Positions 32,396-43,950 of a DNA stretch of 64,000 nt are shown in pieces; position 1 is the first letter of the stretch, and each line of letters opens with the position of its first letter. The stretch comes from Muscardinus avellanarius (Eukaryota; Chordata; Mammalia; Rodentia; Gliridae). The DNA lies in contig OY726560.1 in assembly GCA_963383645.1 (NCBI GenBank), positions 67,327,323 through 67,391,322 on the forward strand. The letters run 5' to 3'. The notes under the pieces are model-generated. The model saw only the letters and a list, made by a program, of their open reading frames with translations, made no database searches and had not been told where the DNA came from. Made by a program: the position numbers and the translations under genes.

Positions 32396-33465
32396 TTTAT
32401 TTCTACGCATGTTGTATAAACTACTGGCGGATTTTTATAATAAAAATGTAGCGTATTTTTCCATTTGTGTTCTTGCCGGAGGCATTCTCTTTCCCTGTTA
32501 TGGCCAGTATTATAACAGCATCCTATTTTTGCTGCAGCAGATTGAAGTAAGAGTAGATGAAGAATGGAAAACAGGGCTCCTTTGTTTGGGGCTGCTTAGC
32601 AGTTATCTGAGTGTATAATTTCTGGAACTAGATGGAGCCAGAGGAGCCAGAGGGCACCCTTGGCCCTTTAAAAATAGCTGGGAGAGATCATCTTTTTTTG
32701 TTGCTCTATGATTACCATGGGGGCTTGACATTTTCTCTTCACACCATTCAAAAACAGATCCTCACAGCTGTCTGGACTGTCCACCTGCTGCCGAAAATTG
32801 ATTTTGAGAGAGGACATGCCTGCGCGGGTCATGGTGCAGGGGGCCTGTGGCAGAGCACCAGCGCTGGCTTCTCCATGCTAATGACCGTGGACGGCTATCC
32901 CCTGGGGTCCTTTCCTCCTCCACTCTCTCATGACTGTGGTTCAGAGAATGGCGCGGGATGAGTGAATGGGGGCTTCATCTCTTTTGCTGCCCCCGCCCTG
33001 GCCCCTAACTGCTAAATTCAAAGGATTCCAAGAGCTTTCTTTCTAGCAAGAGGAAATGGAGCACAGACTAATGAGAAAATGGTGTTTTGCTGAGCGTGGA
33101 CAGTGAGTGGGGGAATAAGGAGGTGTGATCATCTGCTGGTAGTTTCAGAGAGTCCTGGTGAGGAAAAGCTTCAGCGAGGAGGCAGCTAGCAGCCTGGAAA
33201 AAGAGAAGAGAGGTTTTAGGAAGTAATCGTCCAGGAAAAAGATAGATGAGGGCCTAGATAAAGCATCAATAGCAAGAAAGGAAAATAAAAAACAGATAAG
33301 GGATACTGAGGGTGAAGGATGTGTGGGCTTGGGGATGGGGAGTGGTCAAGGGAGAGTGAGTGCCAACCAGGGCTCTCAGGAGACCGATCAGTGGTGATGT
33401 CTCCATTCATGTAGATACTCCTGGGTTTGTGGAAAAAATCGCCTGCAGGGAGAGAATTTTTTTTT
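32396..33465. other. 1.1 kb repeat-free stretch
   Basis: No SINE or LINE. Plus-strand frames at 32370-32618 and 32632-32961 are open, but I recognise no protein. ggccctttaaaaatagctgg at about 32660-32680 resembles an MEF2-type A/T core. A possible regulatory island; no gene called. Confidence 0.45.
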
Positions 33466-33467
33466 TC

Positions 33468-33895
33468 TTTTCTTTTGGTGCTGGTGGTTAAAACTGGTGA
33501 CATTCTACCTCTGAGTTAGACCCCCAAACCTATTTTATTTTTATTTTGAAACAGGGTTTCACCAAGTTGTGGAGGGCCTCGCTAAGTGGCTGAGGTTGGC
33601 TGCTAACCCCGTGATCCTGTATCAGCCAAGTACTGGGATTACAAGCATGTGCTACTACACCCGGCAAAATAATTTTATTAATAATTTTTTCAGTAAAAAT
33701 TATGGCTTTTAGCCGGGTGTGGTGGCGCATGTTTGTAAACCCCATGCTTGGGAAGGTGAGACAGGAGGATCTCACAGATTTGAAGCCAGCCTCACTACTT
33801 AGTGAGGCTCTCAGCAACTAAGTGAGATCCTGTTTCCAAATAAAATATAAAATAGGTCTGGGAGTAGAGCCCAGAGGTAGAAAGCTTTTGTTCAT
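33468..33895. mobile_element. Antisense then sense SINE
   Basis: 33470-33665 (-) and 33712-33890 (+). Confidence 0.8.
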
Positions 33896-33969
33896 TCAAT
33901 CTGACAAATATTTATAGAAGTTTATTAAGGTGCTTAAAATTGAAGATTTATAATCTCATCATAGAAACA

Positions 33970-33975
33970 ATACAT

Positions 33976-34015
<40 letters not shown>

Positions 34016-34233
34016 TTTATTTTGCTGTACTGGGAATTGAACCCAGAGACATTATATCTCCAAGCTACATACCCAGTCCTATTTTTTATTCTTTAGTTTG
34101 AAACAGGGTCTCACTAAATTGCTGAGGGCCTCATTCAGTATCTGAGGCTGGCCATGAACCTGCGATCCTCCTGTCTCAGTCTCCCAAGTACTGGTATTAC
34201 AAGTGTGTGTCACCATGCCTGGCCCATTAAAAA

Positions 34234-34299
<66 letters not shown>

Positions 34300-34526
34300 T
34301 TTTAAAGACCTGGAAGGCTGGGCATGGTGGCGCACACTTGTAATCCCTGCACTTGGGAGGCTGAGAAAGGAGGATCGCATAGGTTCGAAGCCAGCCTCAG
34401 CTACTTTGTGAGGCTCTCAGCAATTTAGTGAGACCCTGTTTCTAAATAAAGTATATGATAGGTCTGGGAATATGGCCTGCCCGGAGCTAGAAAGACCCTG
34501 GGTTCCACCCCAATACCACCAAAAAA

Positions 34527-34584
<58 letters not shown>

Positions 34585-34920
34585 GGAAGCAGCTGGGCAT
34601 AGTGGCACATATTTGTAATCCCATCATTTGGGAGGCTGAGACAGGAGGATCACAGTTCGAGGACAGCCTCAGCTATTTATTGAGGCCCTTTGCAACTCAG
34701 TGAGACCCTGTTTCATGATAAAGAATAAAAAATAGGGCTGGAGGTGCTGCTCAGAGGTAGAAAGCCCCTGAGTTCCACCTCCAGTACTGCAAATAAATAA
34801 AATAAAATAAAATAAAGTAAAAAAAAATTTTAAAAAGAGCTGGAAGTGTAGCTAAGTGGTGAGGCATCTGCCCCTAGGACGTGGAGCCCTGAGTTCAATT
34901 CTCAGTATTGTAAGGAAAGA
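33970..34920. mobile_element. SINE cluster around TA and GA microsatellites
   Basis: (TTTA)n 33975-34013 and SINE (-) 34018-34223; (TA)n 34239-34293; SINE (+) 34315-34520; (GA)n 34536-34581; SINE (+) 34588-34790; free ID unit (+) 34838-34912 (gtgtagctaagtggtgaggc). Confidence 0.85.
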
Positions 34921-34962
34921 GTTCTAGTCTCCCCTCCCCCGTTGTAGATTTCCAAAAAACTT

Positions 34963-35478
34963 CTTTTGGTACTAGGGCTTGAATCCACAGGCATTCTACC
35001 TCTGAGCTACAACCCTAGACCTTTTTTATTCTTTGTTTTGAAACAGTCCTTCTAGGTTTCTGAAAGTCTCATTAAGTTGCTGAGGCTGGCCCTGGAACCT
35101 GTCATCCTCCTGTCTCAGCTTTTCAAGTACTGGGTTTATAGGCATATGTCCAGCTTTAGCTGTGCTATTTTGTAGAATAAAAATTTTTTTATGCTGGGAA
35201 GACTAAGATCATTGGAGTATAGTGATTCCCAACTATGAGAATCCAGAAAAGGAGAAGTCTTCCTCCCTCCCTCCCTCCCTCCCTTCCTTCCCCAGGATAT
35301 TCTATCTCTGAGCTACACTCTCAGCCCTTAAAACAACAACAAAAAAATTTAATAGAGTCTCTTTAAGTTGCTGAGGATATTTATAAATTGTTGAAGCTGG
35401 CCTTGGATTTGTACTTCTCCTGCCTCAGCCTCCCAAGTGCTGGGATTATAGCTACATGCCACCATGTCTGGCTAAGAG
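34963..35478 (-). mobile_element. Two antisense SINEs
   Basis: 34963-35157 and 35293-35475, separated by unique sequence and a (CCCT)n run at 35259-35285. Confidence 0.75.
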
Positions 35479-36092
35479 AGTTTTTTTTCTTTTCTTATTT
35501 GAGCATTCAGATGGAAATAAAAGTCTTAAGATGTGCTACTGTCTTTTGTTCATCTAAATAATAGGGTATAAACAAGACCTTAACATAATGAAAATGTAGG
35601 CCATACTTTAAATGAAGCTATGGAAACAGAATGGACTATTTTGCTTAAAATAGAACACCTATATTTAGGAGCTTTTGGTCTAGCATGACCTTGACATTTG
35701 CGTCAACATAGTAGTTTTCAGTCTGATTATAAATCCTCATGTTCTACCTTTTGTCTCTAAACCACTCCATGAGCTTAATTGTTCAGCTGCTGCAGAATGA
35801 AAATTGAATATAAACAGTACATTTTCTACCACAGGATTTTAAAGCATTCAGCTCTTGGTCTTCCTGGCCAACAGCCCTTTGTGAATGTGCACTATTAGTA
35901 ATTACTATAATATTATTTCTATCATTCCTAAGATTCAACAAGCAATGTACCACTGTTGAGGTCTGGCTACTTATAAGAAAAATCACATTTGCAAAATGGC
36001 TCTGAAACCATAATAAAAGTACTATGATTTAAATAATCCCTATTCCTCCTAATTTCCTCCCAAATATAAACTGGATGGTTAACCACAAGGGT
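35479..36092. other. AT-rich unique stretch
   Basis: About 600 bases without a recognised repeat or coding signal. Confidence 0.5.
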
Positions 36093-36440
36093 GACTATGT
36101 GCTCACTAAGGCTGTTTCAGCTAGCGTTTTCATTGCTGTTACCTGACAAGCATAACTTAGAGGAAGGAAGGTTTATTTGAGGCTCATGGTTTCAGAGATT
36201 AGTCCATGATCAGCTGGCTCTAGAGCAGAAACCCCAGCAGCAGTGCTGAAGGGCCTGGCAGAGCAGAAAAAGCCGCTCTCACCTCATGGCAGTCAGGGAA
36301 GCAGAGAGAGAGAGACTGAAAGGAGGGGCCCGGGGACAGATATGGGCCTGAGGCCAAGCCCCAGCTCCAAACCTGGCTGCACTGCCTGACACATGAGCTT
36401 TGTGGGACATTTAAAATCTAAACCACAATAAAGGGTAAAA
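36093..36440. mobile_element. Probable old LTR relic
   Basis: The arrangement ggtttatttgaggctcatgg, catggcagtcagggaagcag, (GA)n and the closing gtgggacatttaaaatctaa resembles ancient mammalian LTRs. Assignment from memory. Confidence 0.4.
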
Positions 36441-36514
36441 ACTAAAATTACTCATCTTTGCATTGGTGAAGAGAATTCCATATTTAATTTAATTTATTTA
36501 TTTTATTTTAATTT

Positions 36515-37125
36515 AATTTTTTTGGTGGTACTGGGGGTAGTACCCAGAGGTTTTCTGCCTCCAGGCTATACTTCCAGACCTATTTTATACTTTATTTGGA
36601 AACAGGGTCTCACTACGTTGCTGAGAGCCTCACTAAGTAGCTGAGGCTGGCTTCACCTGTGCGATCCTCCTGTCTTGGCCTCCCAAGTGTGGGGATTACA
36701 AGTGTGCGCCACCACGCCCGGCCAAGAATTCCATATTTTAAAAGAACTATGTATTATCTGTGAGTAAAGTTTTGAATATTGTTCAGAATTTTGTATTGAA
36801 AGAGCAAAATTGTACCAGTTGTACACACGAAGGATATGCAATTCAATGCATAAATTAAAACTTGACTTTAGGTCATTTGAATTTTTAAAAGATGTCAACT
36901 AATCCAGGCAATGTGGCATACACCTGTAATCCCAGTACTTTGGAGGCTGAGATAGGAGGATGGCAGGTTTGAGGACAGCAACAGCAATGTAATGAGACTC
37001 TCAGTAATGTAGTGAGACACTATTTCTAAACAAAACATAAAAAAGGGCTGAGGGTATAGCTGGAGATAGAATGTCCCTGGGTTCAATCCCCAGTGCTGCA
37101 CACAAACAAATAATGCCAATTCAAC
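36515..37125. mobile_element. Antisense then sense SINE
   Basis: 36517-36724 (-), with (ATTTA)-rich sequence before it, and 36903-37110 (+). Confidence 0.85.
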
Positions 37126-37158
37126 TAAAGGGGAAAATGGTAACTCTTAAGGCAATAC

Positions 37159-37162
<4 letters not shown>

Positions 37163-37208
<46 letters not shown>
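37163..37208. repeat. (GT)23 microsatellite
   Basis: Uninterrupted GT run directly before an LTR. Confidence 0.95.
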
Positions 37209-37212
37209 TATT

Positions 37213-37842
37213 TGTTGTGGTGAAATGTGTTTGGTGTGTGTGGGGAGAAGTAATTCCCCCACCACAACCACACAAACAGAAACACAGAAAAAACCGCAGG
37301 TTCTTGTCCTAAGCTAAGAATAAATATGCATAGCTTGGACAGTTGCTTAAGATTTAAAGAAGTTTATTAAAAGATAGAAATACAGAGAATAGGAACAGCT
37401 CCATCCCAGACTGGCCCGGAGGGGTGACTCGAATGAGTACACCAAAGGAATTACACATGGACTTAGCCTTTTTTATACTCATGACCTCCATCTTGTTCAT
37501 GTAATCCTGACATAATAACCATCCCTGTAAGGTACCTCCCCCAACCAGGTGTAGCAAGGCATCTTCTTTCTTGAAGGGCAAGGTCAAACCCTGCCCCATC
37601 CTCCCTAGATCATCATGTAGATCTGTCTTTAGAAAGAGGAAGCCCTAGCTCTCCTCTATTGACTTGTTAATTATTTTGAGCTAGGTTAATTTACATTGGA
37701 ATAGCTGCCTGTTTTAGGCAGAGATCAAGTCCTTTCTTTACCCATGTCTGCCGCCATTTTGATACAACTATTTTTGAAATATATCAATCATTTTCTTTTG
37801 GAATATATTAATAATCAGAGCTTTCCCAAATCTTCCAGTCTT
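37213..37842 (-). mobile_element. LTR, family X, copy 1
   Basis: Shares ggttcttgtcctaagctaag, tttattaaaagatagaaata and ctgccgccattttgat with copies at 38251 and 59310. On the minus strand a TATA-like box (tataaaaaagg, near 37480) precedes an AATAAAC signal (near 37365), so polarity is minus. No viral gene is adjacent. Boundaries are approximate; the right end abuts a SINE fragment (37843-37893). Confidence 0.75.
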
Positions 37843-37927
37843 AGCCTCCCAAATGCTGGGATTACAAGCATGTGCCACCACGCCCAACTAAAATGAATAG
37901 ATTTTTAACTAAAAGAAATTATTTTTT

Positions 37928-38215
37928 TGAGCCAGGCATGGTGGCGCATACTTGTAATCCCAGTACTTGGAAGGCTGAGACAAGAGGATCACGGGTTTGT
38001 GGCCAGCCTCAGCTACTTAGTGAGGCCCTCCACAACTTAGTGAGAACCAGTTTCCAAATAAAGAATAAAAAACAGGGCTGTGGGTATAGCACAGAGGTAG
38101 GACGCCCCTGGGTTCAATCCCCAGTGCCACAAAAAAATTATTTTTTTCACTGTTGGGATTGATACCCAAGGTCTAACATGCTAAGCCAGAGTTCTATCAC
38201 TCAGCCCATCAATTT
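37928..38215. mobile_element. SINE (+) and ID unit (-) between two LTRs
   Basis: 37930-38132 full sense copy; 38150-38208 antisense ID-like unit (gattgatacccaaggtctaa). Confidence 0.75.
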
Positions 38216-38250
38216 TTAAATATGGTTAGTTTTACGGATTTAGAGAGAAT

Positions 38251-38920
38251 GTGGTTGTGGGGAAACTGGTCGTGGGGACCCCTGTTAGGGTCCCGGACAC
38301 ACTTTCCCTCAAACCACAACAAAACCCAAAAACGACCAAAACCAGAAAATTACTGTAGGTTCTTGTCCTAAGCTAAGAATAAATATGCATAGCTTGGACC
38401 GTTGCTGAAAATTTAAAGAAGTTTATTAAAAGATAGAAATACAGAGAATAGGAATAGCTCCATACTAGACTGGCATGGAGGGATGACTCAAGTGAGTACA
38501 CCAAAGGAACTACATGTGGACCCAGCCTTTTTTTATACCCATGACCTCCATCTTGTTCACGTAATCCTGACGTAGTAACTGTCCCTGTAAGGTACCTCCC
38601 CCAACCAGGTGTGGCAAGGCGCCTCCTTTCCTGAAGGACAAGGTCAAACCCTGCCGCATCCTCCCTAGATCCTCAAGTAGATCTCTTTAGAAAGCCGAAG
38701 TCCTAGCTCTCCTCTATTGACTTGTTAATTATTTTGATTGAGGAGGTTGATTTACATTGGAATAATTGCCTGTTTTAGGCAGAGATCAAGTCCTTGCACA
38801 GATCTTCCCCTCACCCATGTCTGCCGCCATTGCCATTTTGATACAACTATTTTTGAAATATCAATTATTTTCTTTTGAAATATATTAATAATCAGAGCTT
38901 TCCCAAATCTTCCTAGGCCA
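38251..38920 (-). mobile_element. LTR, family X, copy 2
   Basis: About 670 bp, TG at the left and CCA at the right. It is closely similar to copy 1 from the ttcttgtcctaagc block onwards but has a different left 80 bases (ggggacccctgttagggtcc). It has the same TATA and AATAAA order on the minus strand. Confidence 0.75.
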
Positions 38921-39245
38921 TTAGTTTCAGGTACTGAGAAAAAATGAGAATGATGTAACCCATAGTCAAGTGTGAATGGTTAAGAGTATAATCTGTCTTC
39001 ATAAAAAAAGAATTGTGCGGACATAATTAAGAGAATAATGAATTGTGTGGCTATTTTATCCCATGGGATCCCTAAAGCAAGCTCCCCCCACCACTTAAGA
39101 TAAAACTGGCATCAGATAAAGACTTTCCTAAACCTTTCAACAAAAGTGGCCTGACTAGAGGGAATGTCCACATGCCCCCGAAAGACTAGGATGCCAATAG
39201 AAACACAGTATTTCTCAAAAGGGTCCTATCTTATTTAAAAACATG
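38921..39245. other. Unique stretch
   Basis: Nothing recognised. Confidence 0.45.
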
Positions 39246-39247
39246 TA

Positions 39248-39720
39248 TTTGGTAAAGTGTGGTGTTGCATGCCTGTAATCCCGGCACTTGGGAGGCTGAC
39301 ACAAAAGGATTGCGGGTTTGAAGCTAGCCTCAGAAATTTAGTGAGACCCTCAGCAACTGATTAGTTGCTGATTAAGTTGCTGATTAAGATCCAGTTTCCC
39401 AAAAAAAAAAAAAAAAATAGGAGCCGGGCGTGGTGGCGCACGCTTTTAATCCCCGCACTTGGGAGGCGGAGACAGGAGGATCCCGCTGGTTCGGAGCCCA
39501 GCCACGCTGGCTTAAGAGACCCTGTTTCCAAATAAAAAAAAGTTAAAAAATAGGTCTGGGAGTGTAGCCCATGGGAGTGTAGCCCAGAGGTAGAAGGCCT
39601 TCCAGGAACCCCAGTACCACCAAAAAAAAAAAAAAAAAAATAGGGCTGGGGTGTAGCTTGGAGGTATAATGCCCTTGGGGTCAACCTCCAATACAAAACA
39701 AAATAACTCCCCCCAAAACA
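39248..39720 (+). mobile_element. SINE in SINE, inner copy short-form with a small duplication
   Basis: Outer copy 39250-39418; inner young copy 39422-39622; outer ID arm resumes at 39643. The inner copy has the 17-base step gggagtgtagcccatgg repeated (about 39557-39590). Poly-A stretches ending in atag on both sides mark the target. Confidence 0.85.
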
Positions 39721-40090
39721 CAAACTAAACCTTGGCTTTTTATTTAAACCCATAGTGTGTTTCTGTCATATCATCTCCAGAATTTAATGAGGATGGCTTT
39801 CTAGGAAGATGCCTCATGTTTACAGGTGTGGCTCACTCCTGGCCCAGGGCCCAGTGTCCTCTGGCAACCCATGGAGATTTTGACAGGCCTGAGTGAAGAA
39901 CCAGGATGCATCAGCCATGTTACCACTTGGTTATTAGGGGTTTTGTCATATTTTTCCAGATCTATTTTTTATATATTTTAGTATCTTAGGAAAGTTCTAA
40001 GATTTGTGATTAACACAAATAGACACAAGTATATTTCACTTTTTTTTCAATTGGACATAAGTTTTTGACTTTTTGACTTTTTTCCTTTTT
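39721..40090. other. Unique stretch
   Basis: No gene or repeat assigned. Confidence 0.45.
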
Positions 40091-40094
40091 TTTT

Positions 40095-40205
40095 TTGCAG
40101 TACTGGGAATGGAGCCCAGGGGCATTCTACTTCTGGGCTACAAACCCAGCACTATTTTTTTTTATTCTTTTCTTTCTTTCTGTCTGTCTGTTTTATGTCT
40201 TTCTG

Positions 40206-40237
<32 letters not shown>

Positions 40238-40668
40238 GGTGGTACTGGGGTTCCTGGAAGCCCTTCTACCTCCGGCTATACTCCCAGACCTATTTTATTT
40301 TTGGAAACAGGGTCTCTTAAGCCAGTGCGGCTGGCTTCAAACCTGCCTGATCCTTCTGTCTCCGCCTCCCAAGCTCGGGGATTACAAGTGTGCGCCACCA
40401 CGCCTGGCTTAATTCTTTATTTTGAAACAGGGTCTCACTAAGTTGCAGAGGGCCTAAGTAGCTGAGGCTGGCCACGTATCCTGATCCCACTGTCTCAGCC
40501 TCCCAAATACAGGGATGACAGGCATGTGCCACCATGCCTGGACCTTTTTGTTTTTTATTTTGAGAAAAGATCTTGTTAAATTGCTGAGGCTGGCCTCGAA
40601 CTTGCTTTCCTCCTCCCTCAGATTCTTGAATCACTGAGACTACAGGTGGGTCCCATCGTGCCTGGTGA
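40095..40668 (-). mobile_element. SINE in SINE plus a fragment
   Basis: Outer copy 40095-40160, T/C-rich stretch, inner short form 40237-40412, outer B1 arm 40413-40538, then another left-arm fragment 40545-40665. Confidence 0.8.
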
Positions 40669-40694
40669 GAATATCTTTTTTTTTTCTTTCTTTT

Positions 40695-40880
40695 TTGGTG
40701 GTACTGGGGTTCCTGGAAGCCCTTCTACTTCCGGGCTACACTCCCAGACCTATTTTTACATTTTTATTTGGAAACAGGGTCTCCTAAGCCAGCGCGCGCG
40801 GCTGGCTTTGAACCTGCGCGATCCTCCTGTCTCTGCCTCCCAAGCGCGGGGATTACAAGTGTGCACCACCACGCCCGGCA
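40695..40880 (-). mobile_element. Young short-form SINE
   Basis: Antisense, ggtactggggttcctggaag to accaccacgcccggc, flanked by agaatatctt on both sides (40668-40677 and 40881-40890), a clear target duplication. Confidence 0.9.
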
Positions 40881-40939
40881 AGAATATCTTTAAAATAAAT
40901 TATTTATGATTATTTAAAAATATTTGACTTAAAAATCAA

Positions 40940-41260
40940 TATTCTTACTAGTTTCCTAGGGCCACCATAATGAAGTATCACAAACTGGGTAGTTTAAACA
41001 ACAGAACTTTATTTTCTAGAGAATAGAGGTCTGGAATCAAAGCATCATAGGCCTCTCCAAGACCTATTAACCTAAAGTTCTAAGAGCAAACTGTAACAGA
41101 AGCTACACATGCCACCCGCAGGTGAAGACCTGTGTCCTCAGGGGCACTCAGCCCCTCCTTCACTGTGCCCTCCTCCACCTCTGCCCAGGGGAGGTCAGGA
41201 GTGCCACAGCTCAATTGCAGGAGGCTGAGAATCTGCTCTAAGAGTCATTTGACTGGGCTA
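40940..41260. mobile_element. Probable old MaLR/MLT-like LTR relic
   Basis: Begins actagtttcctagggccacc, then tatcacaaactgggtagttt and aacaacagaactttattttc, a pattern found in antisense copies of old mammalian LTRs. From memory only. Confidence 0.45.
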
Positions 41261-41516
41261 ATTTTATTAGTTTTTCAATACCTTGGATTACTTTGTTTGT
41301 TCTCAGTTTTTTCTCTTTGTTGGATATATGAAAGATATTAATAAAGAGAGATTTTCTAAGATTAGTAAAAATAGTTTTCCCCTTTCTTCCCACAAGTATG
41401 CTTTAAGAAGAATGAAGAAAGATGTGTGTAACACAGGGGGGAAATGCACATGTTCAAAAATTTCCTTTTCTTTCTCTTCTCTTTTCTTTTCTTTTTCTTT
41501 TTTTTTTTTTTTTTTT

Positions 41517-41697
41517 GGTGGTACTGGGGTTCCTGGAAACCCTTCTACCACCAGGCTATACTCACAGACCTATTTTATACTTTTCATTTGGAAACAGGGT
41601 CTCTTAAGCCAGAGAGGCTGGCTTAGAACCTGCACGATCCTCCTGTCTCTGCCTCCCAAGTGCGGGACTTACAAGCGTGCGCCACCACGCCCGGCCA
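41517..41697 (-). mobile_element. Young short-form SINE
   Basis: Antisense copy with the same diagnostic ends, following a T/C-rich stretch (41460-41516). Confidence 0.9.
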
Positions 41698-42845
41698 CCT
41701 TTTATCTTTCCTTGGAGCACATTTTAGTTATTTCCCCTGAGTTAAATTCATCCTTGGTCCAATATGAGCTGACTTTCACAATAGTTCTTTTTGATTTGGA
41801 AAATTGCATTTCTTTTGGTGTAAAAGTTCATAGATCATGCCAACTAACGGAAGGAAACAAGATCCAGATGTTTAGGTTTGTATTTCCACGGTACGTGTGC
41901 CGATTCTCAGTTGAAGCAGGCTCAACTTAGAGCCCGGCAGCTCTCACTCATTTTCACAGAGGGACAATCCGCTCACCCCTTTGTCCTGGATGACAGACCT
42001 TGAAGCCCCATTACCCTGATGTCCCGCAGGGTATGTCCCACGTGTCCTGGGCCATGTTATGTTCATTGAAGCACCAGCACAGTCCTGGTGTATTACTGGC
42101 ACCCAGAGGACATGAACAAGAGGCCGGGCCAAACGCGACGTCAGCACTTGTGTAATGGTATACCTCAAGCCACAGGGGCACCGAGTCGCCAGGCACACTC
42201 TCATCCTGGCTCTTTTGGAGTGTTTCCTCAGTCAGGAAGTTATCAAATCGAAATGTCATCGGCAACAAAAGATAGAGGAGAGAAGAGGACGTGAGTGCGT
42301 TTGTAGGGAGCTCTTTGCAGGTGTCTTTAGTAAAAGAGGATGTTAGAAGAGACCGGGATCTCCTGATTATTGGGTGTTGTCCTCCATTTCCACGCTTTTT
42401 ATTAAAACAATCCTGTTATGTGGTGTTTGTGAGTCAGGGTCTCAGGAAGCCAGGCTTGATTTCACCTCTCTTTTGCAAGACTGGCTCCCCGGGGACGAGC
42501 TCGTCATCACTGACTGGTCCCTTCTCAGCCTCCATGTGGAGCACCAGCAGGAGGTGGCAGCAGCGTTCTGGGCCACAGGTGTCAGGAGGAGCTTGTGCGG
42601 GAAGACGCTAGCTTGCTAGTAAAGAAGGCATGGACAGATGCTTCGGAGGAGTAGTGTGTTGAGAATGGAACCCCAACTGGGAAGTTATGCAGCCCTGAAA
42701 AAGCCCCCACCCAGCTCTAAAGAGATCATGGCTGCTTGGGGAAGCTTATTTTGTATTTTTACTGAAAAGCTATAGTATGCATTGTTTGCATTTGAACTGC
42801 TTCATATCTTAATCTAACTAAATATTGTGTTTCTTTAAAACGGTG
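41698..42845. other. 1.1 kb unique stretch
   Basis: No repeat recognised. Frames of 80-106 codons exist on both strands (41944-42619), but none resembles a known protein. Confidence 0.5.
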
Positions 42846-42849
42846 TATT

Positions 42850-43130
42850 TGAAGCCTGGGGGGACTCTACCTCCGAGTATATCCCAGCCTGATTTTATTG
42901 TTTTATTTTATTTTTGTCTTATTGATTTATTTATTACTACGGATTGAACCCAGGGACTTTCTACCTCGAAGCTACATCCCCAGCCATTTTTCTTTTTCAT
43001 TTTGAAACAGGGTTTTTCTATGTTTCTGAGGGTCTCACTAAGTTGCCAAGGCTGGTCTCAAACCTGCAATCCTGCTGTCTCAGCCTCCCAAGAACTAGGG
43101 TTACAGGTATATGCCACCATACCTGGCTTA
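42850..43130 (-). mobile_element. SINE fragment and antisense SINE
   Basis: ID-arm scrap 42855-42900, (ATTTT)-rich spacer, and a full copy 42940-43128. Confidence 0.75.
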
Positions 43131-43675
43131 AATATTGTACTCTTGAGACATGCTTTGTCTTAATCAATAGATTCGTTTCTATTACTGTCTAAAGCCTAGT
43201 TGGGAGGAGCAATATATTTAGGAGAGTAGGTTTTTGAATGTGGCTGGTCTGGGCTTGGGTCTGTCTCTCTCTCTCCTCTATGCTGTGTGACTTGGTCAGG
43301 GTGACGAAGGGGTTGCTGACACCTTCGTGTAGTGCTTGTGAGATATCTAGACCAGGTAGATGAATGCAAGGGATAATTTCTACCTCGAATCTGAGATCCT
43401 CCTGTCTCAGCTTCCTAAATACTGTGATTATAGGCATGTGCCACCACTCCTGGCCAGAGCCCTGATTCTTAGCCACTCTCCTCTGTCCCACCAATGAAAC
43501 AGAACTTCCAGAGTGGGGGTGGGGAACTGGGGACTGTCCAGCAGGATGACAGCTGTATTTTAGAATTGGCAGAACATCAGTTCTTTTCTATAAGTGTAAA
43601 GAAGGGGTGACCGTCACTCTTTTCACCTATTTGGTGGAGAACCCCACAGTGACATTGCCACTGTGTTGTTTTTTT
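43131..43675. other. Mostly unique, with a B1 left-arm fragment
   Basis: A B1 fragment (antisense) spans 43383-43456; the rest is unassigned. Confidence 0.5.
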
Positions 43676-43678
43676 CCC

Positions 43679-43683
43679 TTTCT

Positions 43684-43742
<59 letters not shown>

Positions 43743-43950
43743 CTTTCTTTCTTTTTTTTTGGCGGTGCTGGGAATGGAACCCAGGGGCATTCTACCTCCG
43801 AGCTACACCCCCAGCCCAATTTTTATTCTTTATTTTGAAACAGGGTCTCACTGAATTGCAATGAGCCTCACTAATAGCTGAGGCTGTCCGCGAACCGCGA
43901 TCCTCTGGTCTCAGCCTCCCAGATGCTGGGATCACACCACCCGGCTCACT
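43679..43950 (-). mobile_element. (TTTC)n tract and antisense SINE
   Basis: (CTTT)n 43679-43755 is joined to a copy at 43760-43945; the tract lies on the former A-tail side. Confidence 0.9.
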
